A DNA stretch of 64,000 nt from Gemmatimonadota bacterium (GTDB lineage: Bacteria; Gemmatimonadota; Gemmatimonadetes; Gemmatimonadales; Gemmatimonadaceae). Below are positions 52,920-62,246 of this stretch, piece by piece (within the stretch, counting starts at the first letter, position 1; every line of letters starts with the position of its first letter). The stretch lies in contig CANIWQ010000002.1 of NCBI GenBank assembly GCA_947471365.1, forward strand, positions 1 through 64,000, in the 5' to 3' direction. Under the pieces are notes generated by a model. The model saw only the letters and a program-made list of their open reading frames with translations, had not been told where the DNA came from and made no database searches. The position numbers and the translations under genes were made by a program.

Positions 52920-55289
52920 TTACTTGGGTTCGAGCCGGAGGAGATGCACCGTCTCCGCCTCGACTTTCGCTCTGGAATAGTTGAGCGGGAAATACTCCCC
53001 CCGTCCCCACAGGGCGAGCAAGTCACCGTAGTGCGGACTGCCCGGCTGACCGCTCTGTCCCGGAGTGCTCGTGGCCCACGAGTTGTCCCAATTTGCGAGA
53101 TCGATAATCTCGCGGAAACTCGCGCCGGCCGATTGCGACCACCCGCTGCCGCCTGTCGCATTCACCGTCTGCCCATCGCCGCCACGACGCACGCTCGGCA
53201 GATCAAAACTCGGCACAAACGGGTGCGGGAACTTGGCCTGATGCAAATCGCCCCATTGCCAGCTGCTCTGATCCGCCCCGAGTTGCTGCGTGAGCGTGGC
53301 CACCGCCGCATCGAGCGCGGCAATCACTAACGTGTCGCGCGTCGAGCTGCTTTGCGTACCGAGCCGCCCGTCGCCACCGCGCACCAGATCGGTGAGCGTC
53401 TCCGCGTCGAAAATCCGTCCGACACCAAGCGCGAGCTCGCTTGGCAGTAACACGTTGAGGAGGCGGCGGCGCACTTCCAGTGTCCACGCCTCGAAAATCG
53501 CCGGCGCGGCCTGATCCGCTCGCATCACGAAATCCCACGTGCGGAGCGCGGCAACGTCGGCGCGCTCACCCAGTCCTTTTTTGTCGGCAATCCCGAGCAC
53601 CACCGGCACCAACTCGGCAGCAGGAGTCGAGTACTCGTCATGTTGCAAACGCTTGAAGTCTTCGGCGGTGAACTTCTTGCCGCTGTCGAGCATCGCCCGC
53701 ACGCGGTTGGCACGGTAGGGCGCAGCCCACTCGTAGTTGAGCGGTTTGGCGTAACCCGGTGGCAGAATGTTGTTATTCGCCGTGACAATGATCCCACTGT
53801 CGGGATCGAATTTCTGCGGCAGTTCCTTGACGTCGAGAAAGCCCTGCCATTCGTAGCGCCCGTCACCCGGCACGGGGAGGAGTCCGCTCCAACTGCGGAT
53901 CGGCATTAACCCGCTCGCAATCCAGCCGATGTGACCGGCCGTGTCCGCGTAAATGAGGTTCTCCGTCGGCAACCGCCACCGACGCGCCGCATCCACGAAC
54001 GCGGGCCAGTTCTGCGCGCGGTTCAGCGAGAGCGAGGCCATGTAGCCGGCCGTCCCAGGCTCGGTGCCTACAAACCGCAGCGCGAACGCACGCTTGCGCG
54101 CCGTGTCCTCGGCGACAATCGGCCCGTGCTCGGTAAACTCCAGCATCACCGCGCGCGGTGCGGCGCCCTTCACGCGAATCGTGTCAGCAATCGCGCGCAC
54201 CGGTACCCAGCCGCCGTGGTTGAAGTAGCAGCGCGCCCCGGGCGGGGCTTTGGCTGCCGCTGCCGTTTGTGCGCACGGGCGCACCGACTCCACATACACA
54301 TCCTGCTGATCCATTCCAACAATCGTGAAGCCGAACGCTATGGCCTCGTTATGCCCCGCGGCCACGCCCGGCACGCCCGGCTCGCCTGCGCCAATCACGT
54401 TCCAGCCAGGCCCCACGAGGTGCGTGAGATACCGCAACGACGGATTCTGGATGGTGCGATGCGGATCGTTGGCGAGGAGCGGCTTGCCGCTCGCTGTCTT
54501 TTTACCGCTCACCACCCAGTTGTTGGAGCCGACAATTTTTGGATAGGTGATACCGCCCTGCGCGTCGGCAAAGTCCGAGAACATCGCCGGATCGATGCCC
54601 GCATAGTCGAGCCCGCGCACCGGATCGTGCTTGCGCGCCGGCTCGGCGGGAAAGAGCTGATCCACCCGATCGGCCCCCAGCGCGGCCACGAGCCGAGCCC
54701 GCATGAGCTCGGTCAGGGCGTTGCTGGTCATGGACAGCGCGGCCATGCGCTGCAATGGCACGTCCCGGGTCCACGGCTCCGGCTTGATGCCGAGTAAGTC
54801 GAACTCAATCGGAGGGCGCTCGCGTACCTCGGCGATGCGTGCATTCACCCCTTGGGTGAAGGCCTCCAGAATGGCCCGCGCGTCGCTCGCATAGCTGTTG
54901 TACTCCGCGTTCCAGTCGCCACGATAGGTGAGGAGGCGGGCAATGCGATCGCGGCCTACCGCGTCGGCACCGAGCACCTCAGCGAGGCGCCCTTCACCCA
55001 TCCGCCGCCACATTTCCATCTGGAATAGGCGGTCTTGGGCCACGACGTAGCCCTGCGCGAAGAACAGGTCGTGTTGCGTCTTGGCGTAGATGTGCGGCAC
55101 GCCAAAACGGTCACGGCGCACGTCCACCGCACTGTCGAGCCCGGTGAGGGTCACCGTGCCGTCGAGGCGCGCCAGTCGCGACGCGGCGCGCTCAGCCAAG
55201 GCCTGCGCGGCCGCCCCTGACTGCGCCTGCGCGCTCGCGCCAAGAAAGGCCACCACTACTGCCAGCATGCGAAAGGCGCGCACGTTCAT
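52920..55289 (-). CDS. Penicillin acylase family Ntn-hydrolase
   Basis: 789 residues, signal peptide (MNVRAFRMLAVVVAFLGASAQA). A penicillin-amidase precursor: an alpha part with GVPHIYAKTQHDLFFAQGYV, then the autocleavage site with nucleophile Ser (IVGSNNWVVSG) and a beta subunit with KPLLANDPH, GNNI-type and WQWGDLHQAKFPHP segments. Autoproteolysis yields a periplasmic heterodimer that hydrolyses amides, often quorum-signal acyl-homoserine lactones or beta-lactams. The substrate is not deducible. Confidence 0.88.
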   Translation of the reverse strand: MNVRAFRMLAVVVAFLGASAQAQSGAAAQALAERAASRLARLDGTVTLTGLDSAVDVRRDRFGVPHIYAKTQHDLFFAQGYVVAQDRLFQMEMWRRMGEGRLAEVLGADAVGRDRIARLLTYRGDWNAEYNSYASDARAILEAFTQGVNARIAEVRERPPIEFDLLGIKPEPWTRDVPLQRMAALSMTSNALTELMRARLVAALGADRVDQLFPAEPARKHDPVRGLDYAGIDPAMFSDFADAQGGITYPKIVGSNNWVVSGKKTASGKPLLANDPHRTIQNPSLRYLTHLVGPGWNVIGAGEPGVPGVAAGHNEAIAFGFTIVGMDQQDVYVESVRPCAQTAAAAKAPPGARCYFNHGGWVPVRAIADTIRVKGAAPRAVMLEFTEHGPIVAEDTARKRAFALRFVGTEPGTAGYMASLSLNRAQNWPAFVDAARRWRLPTENLIYADTAGHIGWIASGLMPIRSWSGLLPVPGDGRYEWQGFLDVKELPQKFDPDSGIIVTANNNILPPGYAKPLNYEWAAPYRANRVRAMLDSGKKFTAEDFKRLQHDEYSTPAAELVPVVLGIADKKGLGERADVAALRTWDFVMRADQAAPAIFEAWTLEVRRRLLNVLLPSELALGVGRIFDAETLTDLVRGGDGRLGTQSSSTRDTLVIAALDAAVATLTQQLGADQSSWQWGDLHQAKFPHPFVPSFDLPSVRRGGDGQTVNATGGSGWSQSAGASFREIIDLANWDNSWATSTPGQSGQPGSPHYGDLLALWGRGEYFPLNYSRAKVEAETVHLLRLEPK

Positions 55290-55334
55290 ACTCCCGTCGG
55301 TTGGTGCGTCAGTGGGCTCGAAAGCCCGAGCGCA

Positions 55335-56129
55335 CTACTTGATCCAGTGGCCAAGGCGCGACCAGCGGATGTCGGTCACGAATGACATCGCCCGATCACT
55401 TTCGTTGCCCGGCACGTACGAGTAGTACACGAACAACGGCCGGCCACGCAGGTTGCGCCGCGGCACAAAACCCCAGTAGCGACTGTCTTTGGAGTCGTAG
55501 CGATTGTCGCCCATCATCCAGTAATAACCGGCGGGCACGATGAACGGCCCCCAATGATCGAGCTCCGGTTGCGTGGGGGCGGCGCCAAAGCGCGACGCGG
55601 TGAGCCCAATCTTTTTCTGCCAGTCGAACAGCGCGGAGACGTAGTGTGGGTCGCCCTTGGTTTGCTCGGGCGACGCGTACCCCTGCCGCTGTGCGATGCC
55701 GTTGACGTACACCACACCCTCGCGCCCATAGAGCGTGTCGCCCGGCATCCCGATGAGACGCTTCACCAGCGTCGGCGTGGGATCCTCACCCCGCTCAGCT
55801 TCGTCGCCCTGATAGGGCGACTCGAATACCACCACGTCGCCGCGGCTCGGTTCGGCGTAGCCCGGCAGGTTGATCGAGGTAAATGGCACGTGCGGTCCAA
55901 ACACGGCCTTGTTCACAAAGAGCCAGTCTGCAATGAGGAGCGACGGAATCATGCTCCCCGACGGAATGCGGTACGCCTCGATGAAGAAGGTCCGCAACAC
56001 GAGAAAAATCGCGACGGTGCCGGCGAGCGACTTGAATGATTCCCAGAATCGGCGAAGGCTGAACCCAGCACCGCCGCTACGCGCGGCGGCAACGCTGTTC
56101 TTGGGCTTGGCGGGTTTCTTAGCGGCCAC
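55335..56129 (-). CDS. lepB: Signal peptidase I
   Basis: 264 residues. A basic N-terminus and membrane anchor (SLAGTVAIFLVLRTFFIEAY), then box B with catalytic Ser (IPSGSMIPSL), box D with the catalytic Lys (TLVKRLIGMPGD) and box E (YYWMMGDNRYDSKDSR). GTG 56129 starts VAAKKPAKPKNS; the open frame extends further but without similarity. It processes exported preproteins, of which the window has many. Confidence 0.9.
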   Translation of the reverse strand: MAAKKPAKPKNSVAAARSGGAGFSLRRFWESFKSLAGTVAIFLVLRTFFIEAYRIPSGSMIPSLLIADWLFVNKAVFGPHVPFTSINLPGYAEPSRGDVVVFESPYQGDEAERGEDPTPTLVKRLIGMPGDTLYGREGVVYVNGIAQRQGYASPEQTKGDPHYVSALFDWQKKIGLTASRFGAAPTQPELDHWGPFIVPAGYYWMMGDNRYDSKDSRYWGFVPRRNLRGRPLFVYYSYVPGNESDRAMSFVTDIRWSRLGHWIK

Positions 56130-56240
56130 GTGTGCGAATGGAAAAAGGACAACGACAGGAGAGCGTCTTGGGAATCTGAGGAGCGCGCGCCCTGCGGCAA
56201 GTGTGTACGAGGGAGACAGCCGAGGGGGGCTCACGTGGAA

Positions 56241-56284
56241 TCGACGCGGGGGGCGCTCCCCCAATGGAAAGCGCCCCCCGTCGA
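56241..56284 (-). terminator. GC-rich hairpin after the SWIB gene
   Basis: Arms GGGGGGCGCT (56248-56257) and AGCGCCCCCC (56270-56279), extended by TCGAC/GTCGA with a one-base bulge. It follows the SWIB stop on the minus strand. There is no long T tract. Confidence 0.55.
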
Positions 56285-56300
56285 ACCGGCCGGAGCCGAA

Positions 56301-56636
56301 CTACTTGACGTGCTTGCCGATTCCCTTGGCGAGATCGAACATCGTGATCTGCGCCTTGTTGCCGAACACGGCCTTCATCTTGTCGTCCAGGTTGATGTTA
56401 CGGCGGTTCTTCTTGTCCTGGAGGCCGTTCTTCTTGATGTACACCCACAGCTGTTTGACGATCTCAGTGCGCGGGATCGGCTTGGCACCGACCACGGCGC
56501 CGAGCGCAGCGCTCAGGGTCAGCGGCTTCATGAACGCGGCGTTCGGCTTGCGCTTCGCAGCCTTCTTCACCGGCTTCTTCGCGACCTTCTTGACCGTCTT
56601 GACCGTCTTCTTCGCAGCCTTTTTCTTGGCAGCCAT
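56301..56636 (-). CDS. SWIB/MDM2-domain protein with lysine-rich histone H1-like N-terminus
   Basis: 111 residues. The first 32 are Lys/Ala-rich repeats (MAAKKKAAKKTVKTVKK, then VAKKPVKKAAKRK), like bacterial H1-type tails. The rest is a SWIB domain: MKPLTLSAALGAVVG, PRTEIVKQLWVYIKKNGL, KNRRNINLDDKMKAVFG and ITMFDLAKGIGKHV. AGGAGA precedes ATG 56636. Such proteins occur in Chlamydia and many bacteria and are presumed DNA- or chromatin-associated. It is monocistronic with a hairpin after it. Confidence 0.88.
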   Translation of the reverse strand: MAAKKKAAKKTVKTVKKVAKKPVKKAAKRKPNAAFMKPLTLSAALGAVVGAKPIPRTEIVKQLWVYIKKNGLQDKKNRRNINLDDKMKAVFGNKAQITMFDLAKGIGKHVK

Positions 56637-56902
56637 CGAAAATCTCCTCGAGAGGATGGGGTGAACGAACATGTCATGCATTTCGCGCACACATGCCCGA
56701 CACGTCGAAAGTAAACAGACTCCCCCAATGCGCAATAGGGAGTTTCCCTCGAAGAATCCGCCGCGGCCATTGGGAAACACCTGACACCGACCGGCAACAC
56801 GCCAAACGCTCGCTCGAAAATCGTCCGCCGCGCGTCAGCTGTTCATGCGGCGATTAGCCGCCATGTGCTGCCGCCGCGACCGATTTCCCCTATGAAAACG
56901 GA

Positions 56903-57808
56903 TCAGCCGGCGATGAACGCGCCGAGCAAATCCATCATCCGCACATCGGCCGGATCGGCCGTGGCGTCGTCGTCCGCCGTCTCGTCGCGGTCGTTCGGCG
57001 TTTCGAGAATCAGCGGAATTCCCTCGGCGCGCGAATCGGCCAATAGCCAGCGAAATGGCTCCGCCCCAATGGCGCCGGCGCCAATCAGCGCGTGCCGGTC
57101 TTTGTTGCTGCCAAAGGGATGTTGCGAATCGTTCAGGTGAAAAAACGCCGGGCGCTCCCCGATCCGCTGCTCGAACGCATCGAGCGTCGCGCGCTGCGCC
57201 TCGGCGCTCGAGGTGAGATCGTGCCCGCTGGCAAACAGGTGACAGGTATCGAGACCGTACCCCGTGCGGTGGCGCAACGCCGCCGGCACGCGCGCGAGCA
57301 TCCGCGCAATCTCCTCGGCGCTCCGGCCCATCGTGCGCCCAGCGCCGGCCGTGTTTTCAATGAGCACGCGCGTCCCGCTCGCCGTCTCCGGCACAGCCGC
57401 CAGCGCGTGCGCGATGGCGTCGCCCACGCGGTCGCACGCGTCGCCGGGGTCGCCGTCCCCCGAGGAACCCGGGTGAAAACAGCACCCCATCACACCGAGC
57501 GCCGTTGAGCGCTCGAGTTCCTTCGCGAGTCCGTTCGCGGCACGCGCCGCCTTGTCCGGCTCGTTCGAGGCGGTGTTGAGCACATAGGCCGAGTGCACCA
57601 TCACATGGCGTGGCTCAATGCCCGCGTCCGCGAGCGCCGCCGCGAAGGCCGCCGCCTTGGGTGGCTTGATCGTGACCTTGTCGCCGTAGTAGGTGGGCGG
57701 AGCGGTAAAGAGCTGCAGCGCGCGCATCTTGGCGGCGGCGGCGCGGCGGACCGCCATCACAAATCCGCCGGCGTCGCTCGTGTGTGCGCCGATGTATCGA
57801 GTGCTCAT
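56903..57808 (-). CDS. nfo: Deoxyribonuclease IV (AP endonuclease)
   Basis: 301 residues, TIM-barrel zinc endonuclease of base-excision repair. IGAHTSDAGGF begins the fold, then HSAYVLNTAS, LIENTAGAG (Glu), GLDTCHLFASGHDL (Asp, His), FFHLNDSQHPFGSNKDRH (metal site) and LILETPND. ATG 57808 (MSTRYIGAHTS) is chosen over an upstream ATG. The 266-base gap to the SWIB gene shows a weak ACTCCC/GGGAGT inverted repeat and nothing else clear. Confidence 0.88.
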   Translation of the reverse strand: MSTRYIGAHTSDAGGFVMAVRRAAAAKMRALQLFTAPPTYYGDKVTIKPPKAAAFAAALADAGIEPRHVMVHSAYVLNTASNEPDKAARAANGLAKELERSTALGVMGCCFHPGSSGDGDPGDACDRVGDAIAHALAAVPETASGTRVLIENTAGAGRTMGRSAEEIARMLARVPAALRHRTGYGLDTCHLFASGHDLTSSAEAQRATLDAFEQRIGERPAFFHLNDSQHPFGSNKDRHALIGAGAIGAEPFRWLLADSRAEGIPLILETPNDRDETADDDATADPADVRMMDLLGAFIAG

Positions 57809-57877
57809 GCGACGACCATGGAAAAAGAGGGCCAACGCCCAGAGGGTGTGCGTGCCGGGGACCCGGCGACGGCGCGC

Positions 57878-58555
57878 CTACTTGGAGTTGGGATTGATGT
57901 CGATCATTCGCGACTGCCCGAGGTATTCGACGCTCCGCGGGTTGTTGAGATCGCGCAGTTTCTTGACCACGTCGCCAATGCGCCTGGCCTGCTGCACAAT
58001 GGTATCGAGCATTTCGTCCATCTCCTGCGGCTCCACCATTTTGGCTTCAATCAGCGCGGCGTCCGCGAGTAGCGCGGTGAGCGGGTTGTTGATTTCGTGT
58101 TGGAGCGCCAGCGACGTCTCGCCAATCCCCGCGAGGTAGCGCGCCTTGCGCAGTTCCTGCTCGGCGGTGCGACTTGCCCGCGACACCTCAATCCGCCGCT
58201 CGGCAATGCGCAACCGCGCTTTGAGGTTGTCCGGCGTCACCGGCTTGGACATGTAATCATCCGCCCCCGCGTCGAGGACGAGCGTGAGATCTTCGCTCCG
58301 GTCACGCGCCGTCACTACCAGAATGAAGGTGTCGTCCGACCACATGGACTCCCGAATGTGGCGGCAGACCTGCAGGCCGTCCATTTTCGGCATTTCCCAG
58401 TCGAGAATGATCAGCGGCGCTGGTTCCACCGCGTAGAACTCCCACGCGTCCACGCCGTCGGCAGCGGCCATCACCACATGATGCCCGCACTGCTCCACCA
58501 CCCGCGAGAGCAGCAGGCGCATGGTCGGATCGTCGTCAGCAATGATTACGTTCAC
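57878..58555 (-). CDS. Response regulator with HisKA-like dimerisation domain and no ATPase domain
   Basis: 225 residues. Residues 1-120: REC domain with the acidic DDDPTMRLLL triad, phosphorylation site Asp in LIILDWEMPKMDG, and Lys in YMSKPVTPD. Residues about 140-205: a HisKA-type helix pair with an H-box (LALQHEINNPLTAL). No HATPase_c motifs follow; the protein ends 30 residues later. It cannot make phosphate itself, so it may be a phosphotransfer, sensor or sequestering protein. Confidence 0.85.
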   Translation of the reverse strand: MNVIIADDDPTMRLLLSRVVEQCGHHVVMAAADGVDAWEFYAVEPAPLIILDWEMPKMDGLQVCRHIRESMWSDDTFILVVTARDRSEDLTLVLDAGADDYMSKPVTPDNLKARLRIAERRIEVSRASRTAEQELRKARYLAGIGETSLALQHEINNPLTALLADAALIEAKMVEPQEMDEMLDTIVQQARRIGDVVKKLRDLNNPRSVEYLGQSRMIDINPNSK

Positions 58556-58610
58556 GGGTCTGTGAGTCGAAGAAGGTTGGCGTGGCGCCTCGGTCGCACC
58601 GGCGTCACGG

Positions 58611-59426
58611 TCAGCGGAGCACCCCAGTTCTTACGACGGTGACGCCGGTCCCACCACCGCGCGGCGTCTCAAACCACGACACCGCCACTCGGCGTCCGTG
58701 TACAGCCACCAATGGCAACGACGCCACGGCCGTTCCGGATGACACCGCGGTGCGCTGCTCAAAAATATGACCTGTCGTCTGCGAGGTGGCGAGCCATACC
58801 TGTGGCTCCGACGCATTCGGATCGGTGTACGCCACAACCACAGTGTCGCCAGAGGAGGCGACCGACGCGTAGGAGCGGCGCTCACCGTACACAATGGGAA
58901 CCGGCTCGTGAAACAGCTTGCCGCGGTCCATGGAGTGGGTGTAAAAGATCCCCGGCCCTTCGCGCGCCTGCAGAAAGTACACGACGGCCACATACCCGTT
59001 GATCGCGTCGATCGTGATGGCGGGCGGATCGCGCCGACACCCCGCGTGCGACCGGTCGAGCGAATCCGCCACGACGGGCCGCTCCCACGAGAGCCCGCCG
59101 GTCACGGAACGCGATACCACGAGCCGCGCCGAACTATCGGGCTGTGGCGCCCACCACGCGGCGTAGGCCGTGTCGCTCGGGGAGAGGGCGGTGACCATCG
59201 TGCCGCGGCACGCGGCGCCCACCTCGCCCTCACTGGGCACCAGAGGAGGCACCCAGCCAGCGACCATCGCCGGCCCACTGCCAATGAGGACGAGCCGAGA
59301 CTGCGGCGCGGCCACGGCACGCACGCGCGACTCCGCGGCGTCCCACTGCACCGCCTCCGGTACGCACCCCATCACGACGAGAGAACAGCCGAGGAGGGTC
59401 GAGGCCAGCGCTTGAGACCGGTTCAT
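58611..59426 (-). CDS. Lipoprotein with BNR/sialidase-like strands
   Basis: 271 residues. A signal peptide with a lipobox-like VVMGC (Cys 21) suggests a lipoprotein. The rest is beta-rich with Asp-box-like pieces (SVTGGLSWERP; HSMDRGKLF) and TTGHIFEQRTAV, resembling sialidase/BNR propellers but too short for a full six-blade unit. It lies 55 bases upstream of the response-regulator gene on the same strand. Function unknown. Confidence 0.6.
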   Translation of the reverse strand: MNRSQALASTLLGCSLVVMGCVPEAVQWDAAESRVRAVAAPQSRLVLIGSGPAMVAGWVPPLVPSEGEVGAACRGTMVTALSPSDTAYAAWWAPQPDSSARLVVSRSVTGGLSWERPVVADSLDRSHAGCRRDPPAITIDAINGYVAVVYFLQAREGPGIFYTHSMDRGKLFHEPVPIVYGERRSYASVASSGDTVVVAYTDPNASEPQVWLATSQTTGHIFEQRTAVSSGTAVASLPLVAVHGRRVAVSWFETPRGGGTGVTVVRTGVLR

Positions 59427-59474
59427 ACCTCTGAGAATAGCGCCCCGCCCCCCGCAGATACAGCACGAATGACC

Positions 59475-59518
59475 GGATACGGCGTATATCTTTATGACAG
59501 CGGAAGTCCGCCGTATCC
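59475..59518. promoter_or_regulatory. 10-bp inverted repeat upstream of pruA
   Basis: GGATACGGCG at 59475-59484 and its exact complement at 59509-59518, 24 bases apart, in the 116-base divergent region before pruA. The arms flank a TATATC/TTTATGACA-type AT-rich centre, so it is a plausible operator for a proline-responsive regulator. Confidence 0.5.
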
Positions 59519-59542
59519 CTGCCTGCCCACTTCGAGCGAACC

Positions 59543-61180
59543 ATGACGTCCTATCCCACCAGCAACGTCCGCCGCCTCCCGCCCATTTCCAACGAGCCCA
59601 TCAAGAGCTACGCGCCGGGCTCCCCCGAACGCGACGAACTCAAGGCGCGCCTCGCCGCCATGGAACAGGAGTGCCCCGATATCCCGCTGGTGATCGGCGG
59701 CCGCGAAATCCGGACCGGTGATGTCGCCAAAGCCACCTCACCGCACAAGCACCGCCATGTCACCGCCACGTGGCACCGCGCCCGTCCCGAGGATGTCCAC
59801 GCCGCCATCAAGGCCGCGCACGACGCCCGCCGCGAGTGGGCGTCCTGGCGCTGGGAAGACCGCGCCGGCGTGCTCCTGAAGGCGGCCGACATCCTCGCCG
59901 GCCCCAAGCGCGCCACGCTCAACGCGGCGACGATGCTCGGCCAGTCCAAGACCGCGTACCAGACAGAAATCGACGCCGCCTGCGAGACGATCGACTTTTG
60001 GCGCTTCAACGTGCGCTTTGCCGCGCAGATCCTCGCCGAACAACCCGCGTCGAGCGCGGGGGTCTGGAACCAGACCGACTACCGCGGCCTCGAAGGGTTC
60101 GTGTACGCCATCTCGCCATTCAACTTTACCGCGATCGGCGCCAATCTCCCCACGGCCCCCGCGCTGATGGGGTGCACCACCATCTGGAAGCCGGCCGGCA
60201 CCGCGATTCTTTCGGCGTGGCACACCTTGCAGATCCTGCACGAAGCCGGCCTCCCGCCGGGCGTCATCAACTTCGTGCCCGGCAATGCCGCGACGATCAC
60301 CGACATTCTCCTCGCCGACCGCAACTTTGGCGGCGTGCACTTCACGGGCAGCACGGCCGTGTTCAACTCGATGTGGAAGACCATCGGCGAGAACATCAAT
60401 AAGTACAAGTCGTATCCGCGCATCGTCGGCGAAACCGGCGGCAAGGACTTTATTGTGGCGCACCCGTCGGCCGACGCGGCCGCAATCGCCGTAGCGATTG
60501 TGCGCGGTGGCTTTGAATACCAGGGGCAGAAGTGCTCCGCCGCGAGCCGCGCCTACATCCCGAAGTCGCTCTGGAACGAAGTGCGCGACCGCACGCTCGC
60601 GATGATCGCCGACATCCGCATGGGTGACCCGAGCGACTTCCGCAACTTCATGGGCGCGGTGATCGACAAAAAAGCGTTCGAGCGTATTGGTGGCTACCTC
60701 GCCGACGCCAAGCAGAATGCCAAGGTGTTGGCAGGCGGCAACACGAATGGCGCCGACGGCTGGTTCGTGGAGCCCACCCTCATTCAGACCGAGAACCCCG
60801 CGTATCGTTTGCTGTGCGAGGAAATCTTTGGCCCCGTGGTCACGGTGTTCGTGTACGACGACGCCAAATGGATTGAGACGCTGCAGACGGTGGACCAGAC
60901 GTCGCCGTACGCGCTCACCGGCGCCGTCTTTGCTCGCGATAAGAACGCCGTGGCCGATGCGCATCGCGAACTGCATCACGCCGCGGGCAACTTCTACATC
61001 AATGACAAACCGACGGGCGCGGTGGTCGGCCAACAGCCGTTCGGTGGTGCCCGTGCCTCCGGCACAAACGACAAGGCCGGCTCTAAGCTCAACCTCACGC
61101 GCTGGACGAGCGCGCGCACGGTGAAGGAAACCTTCTCGCCGCCGACCGAGTATCGCTATCCGTTTATGTCGGCTGAGTAA
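59543..61180 (+). CDS. pruA: L-glutamate gamma-semialdehyde (1-pyrroline-5-carboxylate) dehydrogenase
   Basis: 545 residues, oxidising glutamate semialdehyde to glutamate in proline/arginine breakdown. Aldehyde-dehydrogenase landmarks: SPFNFTAIGANLPTAPALMG, VHFTGSTAVF, active Glu in VGETGGKDFIVAHP, catalytic Cys in YQGQKCSAASRAYI and PFGGARASGTND. Length and the GETGGKDF motif match the ALDH4 type that stands alone, not the PutA fusion. No proline dehydrogenase is adjacent. An inverted repeat precedes it. Confidence 0.93.
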   Translation: MTSYPTSNVRRLPPISNEPIKSYAPGSPERDELKARLAAMEQECPDIPLVIGGREIRTGDVAKATSPHKHRHVTATWHRARPEDVHAAIKAAHDARREWASWRWEDRAGVLLKAADILAGPKRATLNAATMLGQSKTAYQTEIDAACETIDFWRFNVRFAAQILAEQPASSAGVWNQTDYRGLEGFVYAISPFNFTAIGANLPTAPALMGCTTIWKPAGTAILSAWHTLQILHEAGLPPGVINFVPGNAATITDILLADRNFGGVHFTGSTAVFNSMWKTIGENINKYKSYPRIVGETGGKDFIVAHPSADAAAIAVAIVRGGFEYQGQKCSAASRAYIPKSLWNEVRDRTLAMIADIRMGDPSDFRNFMGAVIDKKAFERIGGYLADAKQNAKVLAGGNTNGADGWFVEPTLIQTENPAYRLLCEEIFGPVVTVFVYDDAKWIETLQTVDQTSPYALTGAVFARDKNAVADAHRELHHAAGNFYINDKPTGAVVGQQPFGGARASGTNDKAGSKLNLTRWTSARTVKETFSPPTEYRYPFMSAE

Positions 61181-61195
61181 GACCGGTGTCTCGTG

Positions 61196-61243
61196 TTCAG
61201 TCGTTTACGGTTTACGGGAAACGGTGTACCCTAAACGACTGAA
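61196..61243 (+). repeat. 12-bp palindromic element with GTTTACGG repeats after pruA
   Basis: TTCAGTCGTTTA (61196-61207) and its exact complement (61232-61243) enclose short repeats CGTTTACGG-TTTACGG-GAAACGG. It lies between pruA and the PhzF gene, and AAAACCACTTTTATT follows. It may be a terminator or a dispersed intergenic repeat. Confidence 0.55.
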
Positions 61244-61275
61244 AACCACTTTTATTCACGTAGGAATTGAGGCAT

Positions 61276-62190
61276 ATGCCTGAGTTCGAGTACGTCACCC
61301 TCGATGTCTTCACCGATCGCAAGTTTGGCGGCAATCAACTCGCCGTCTTTCCCGATGCGCGCGGCATTCCCGAAGAGTTGTTGCTCACGATTGCGCGTGA
61401 GTTCAACTATTCGGAAACGACATTCTGCTATCCGCCCGTGAATCCCGCGCACGCGGCCAACGTTCGGATTTTCACACCAGGTGCTGAGGTGCCGTTCGCG
61501 GGGCATCCGACGGTTGGCACGGCAATCGCGCTCGTCGCGAGCGGCAAGTTCGGCTCGCCCTCGGGCGAATCGCGTATCGTGCTCGAAGAAAAAGTCGGGC
61601 CGATTCCCGTCACGGTGCGCATTGGCACCGATGGTAGTGCCTTTGCCCAATTCTCCGTTGCCAAGTTGCCGGAAGTCGGGCCGCCAGCGCCGTCGCGTTC
61701 GATGCTCGCAAAGATTCTTTCGATCAACACCGAAGACGTCCTCAGCGCACGCTATGCGCCGGAGCCCGTGAGCTGCGGACTCCCCTTCCTGATGGTCGGC
61801 GTCACGGGGCTCGATGCCCTCGAGCGCGCGCGTGTGCGCTTCGAAAAGTGGGAAACGACCCTGCAGTCGGCGTGGGCACCGGATCTCTTCGTGTTCGCCA
61901 AGGATCCCGCCGGCGGCGACACGCATTACCGCGCGCGCTGTTTTGTCCCGAGCTGCAGCGTCCCTGAAGATCCGGCAACGGGTTCGGCGAACGCCTGCTT
62001 TGCCGGTTATCTCGCCATGCGCGAGCGCGCGAAGGACGGCGCCTTCCGGTGGACGGTGGATCAGGGTGTTGAGATGGGGCGCGCCAGTCGCATTGAGATC
62101 GAAGCCGACAAAGCGGCGGGAAGTGTCACCGCGATTCGGGTCGGTGGCGCGGCCGTACAGGTCATGCGCGGCACGCTTCACATCGACTGA
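61276..62190 (+). CDS. PhzF family isomerase-like protein
   Basis: 304 residues, duplicated hotdog-like fold of the PhzF family. VTLDVFTDRKFGGNQLAVFP, ETTFCYPP, VPFAGHPTVGTAIAL and the second-half PEDPATGSANACFAGYL motif are characteristic. AGGAATTGAGG precedes ATG 61276. Outside phenazine clusters these proteins are of unknown function. It follows pruA by 95 bases. Confidence 0.88.
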   Translation: MPEFEYVTLDVFTDRKFGGNQLAVFPDARGIPEELLLTIAREFNYSETTFCYPPVNPAHAANVRIFTPGAEVPFAGHPTVGTAIALVASGKFGSPSGESRIVLEEKVGPIPVTVRIGTDGSAFAQFSVAKLPEVGPPAPSRSMLAKILSINTEDVLSARYAPEPVSCGLPFLMVGVTGLDALERARVRFEKWETTLQSAWAPDLFVFAKDPAGGDTHYRARCFVPSCSVPEDPATGSANACFAGYLAMRERAKDGAFRWTVDQGVEMGRASRIEIEADKAAGSVTAIRVGGAAVQVMRGTLHID

Positions 62191-62246
62191 GCCAGCTCGG
62201 GCCACCATCGGCGGCAGTCCGGCGGCCCACTCGCGCACCCGACCGA

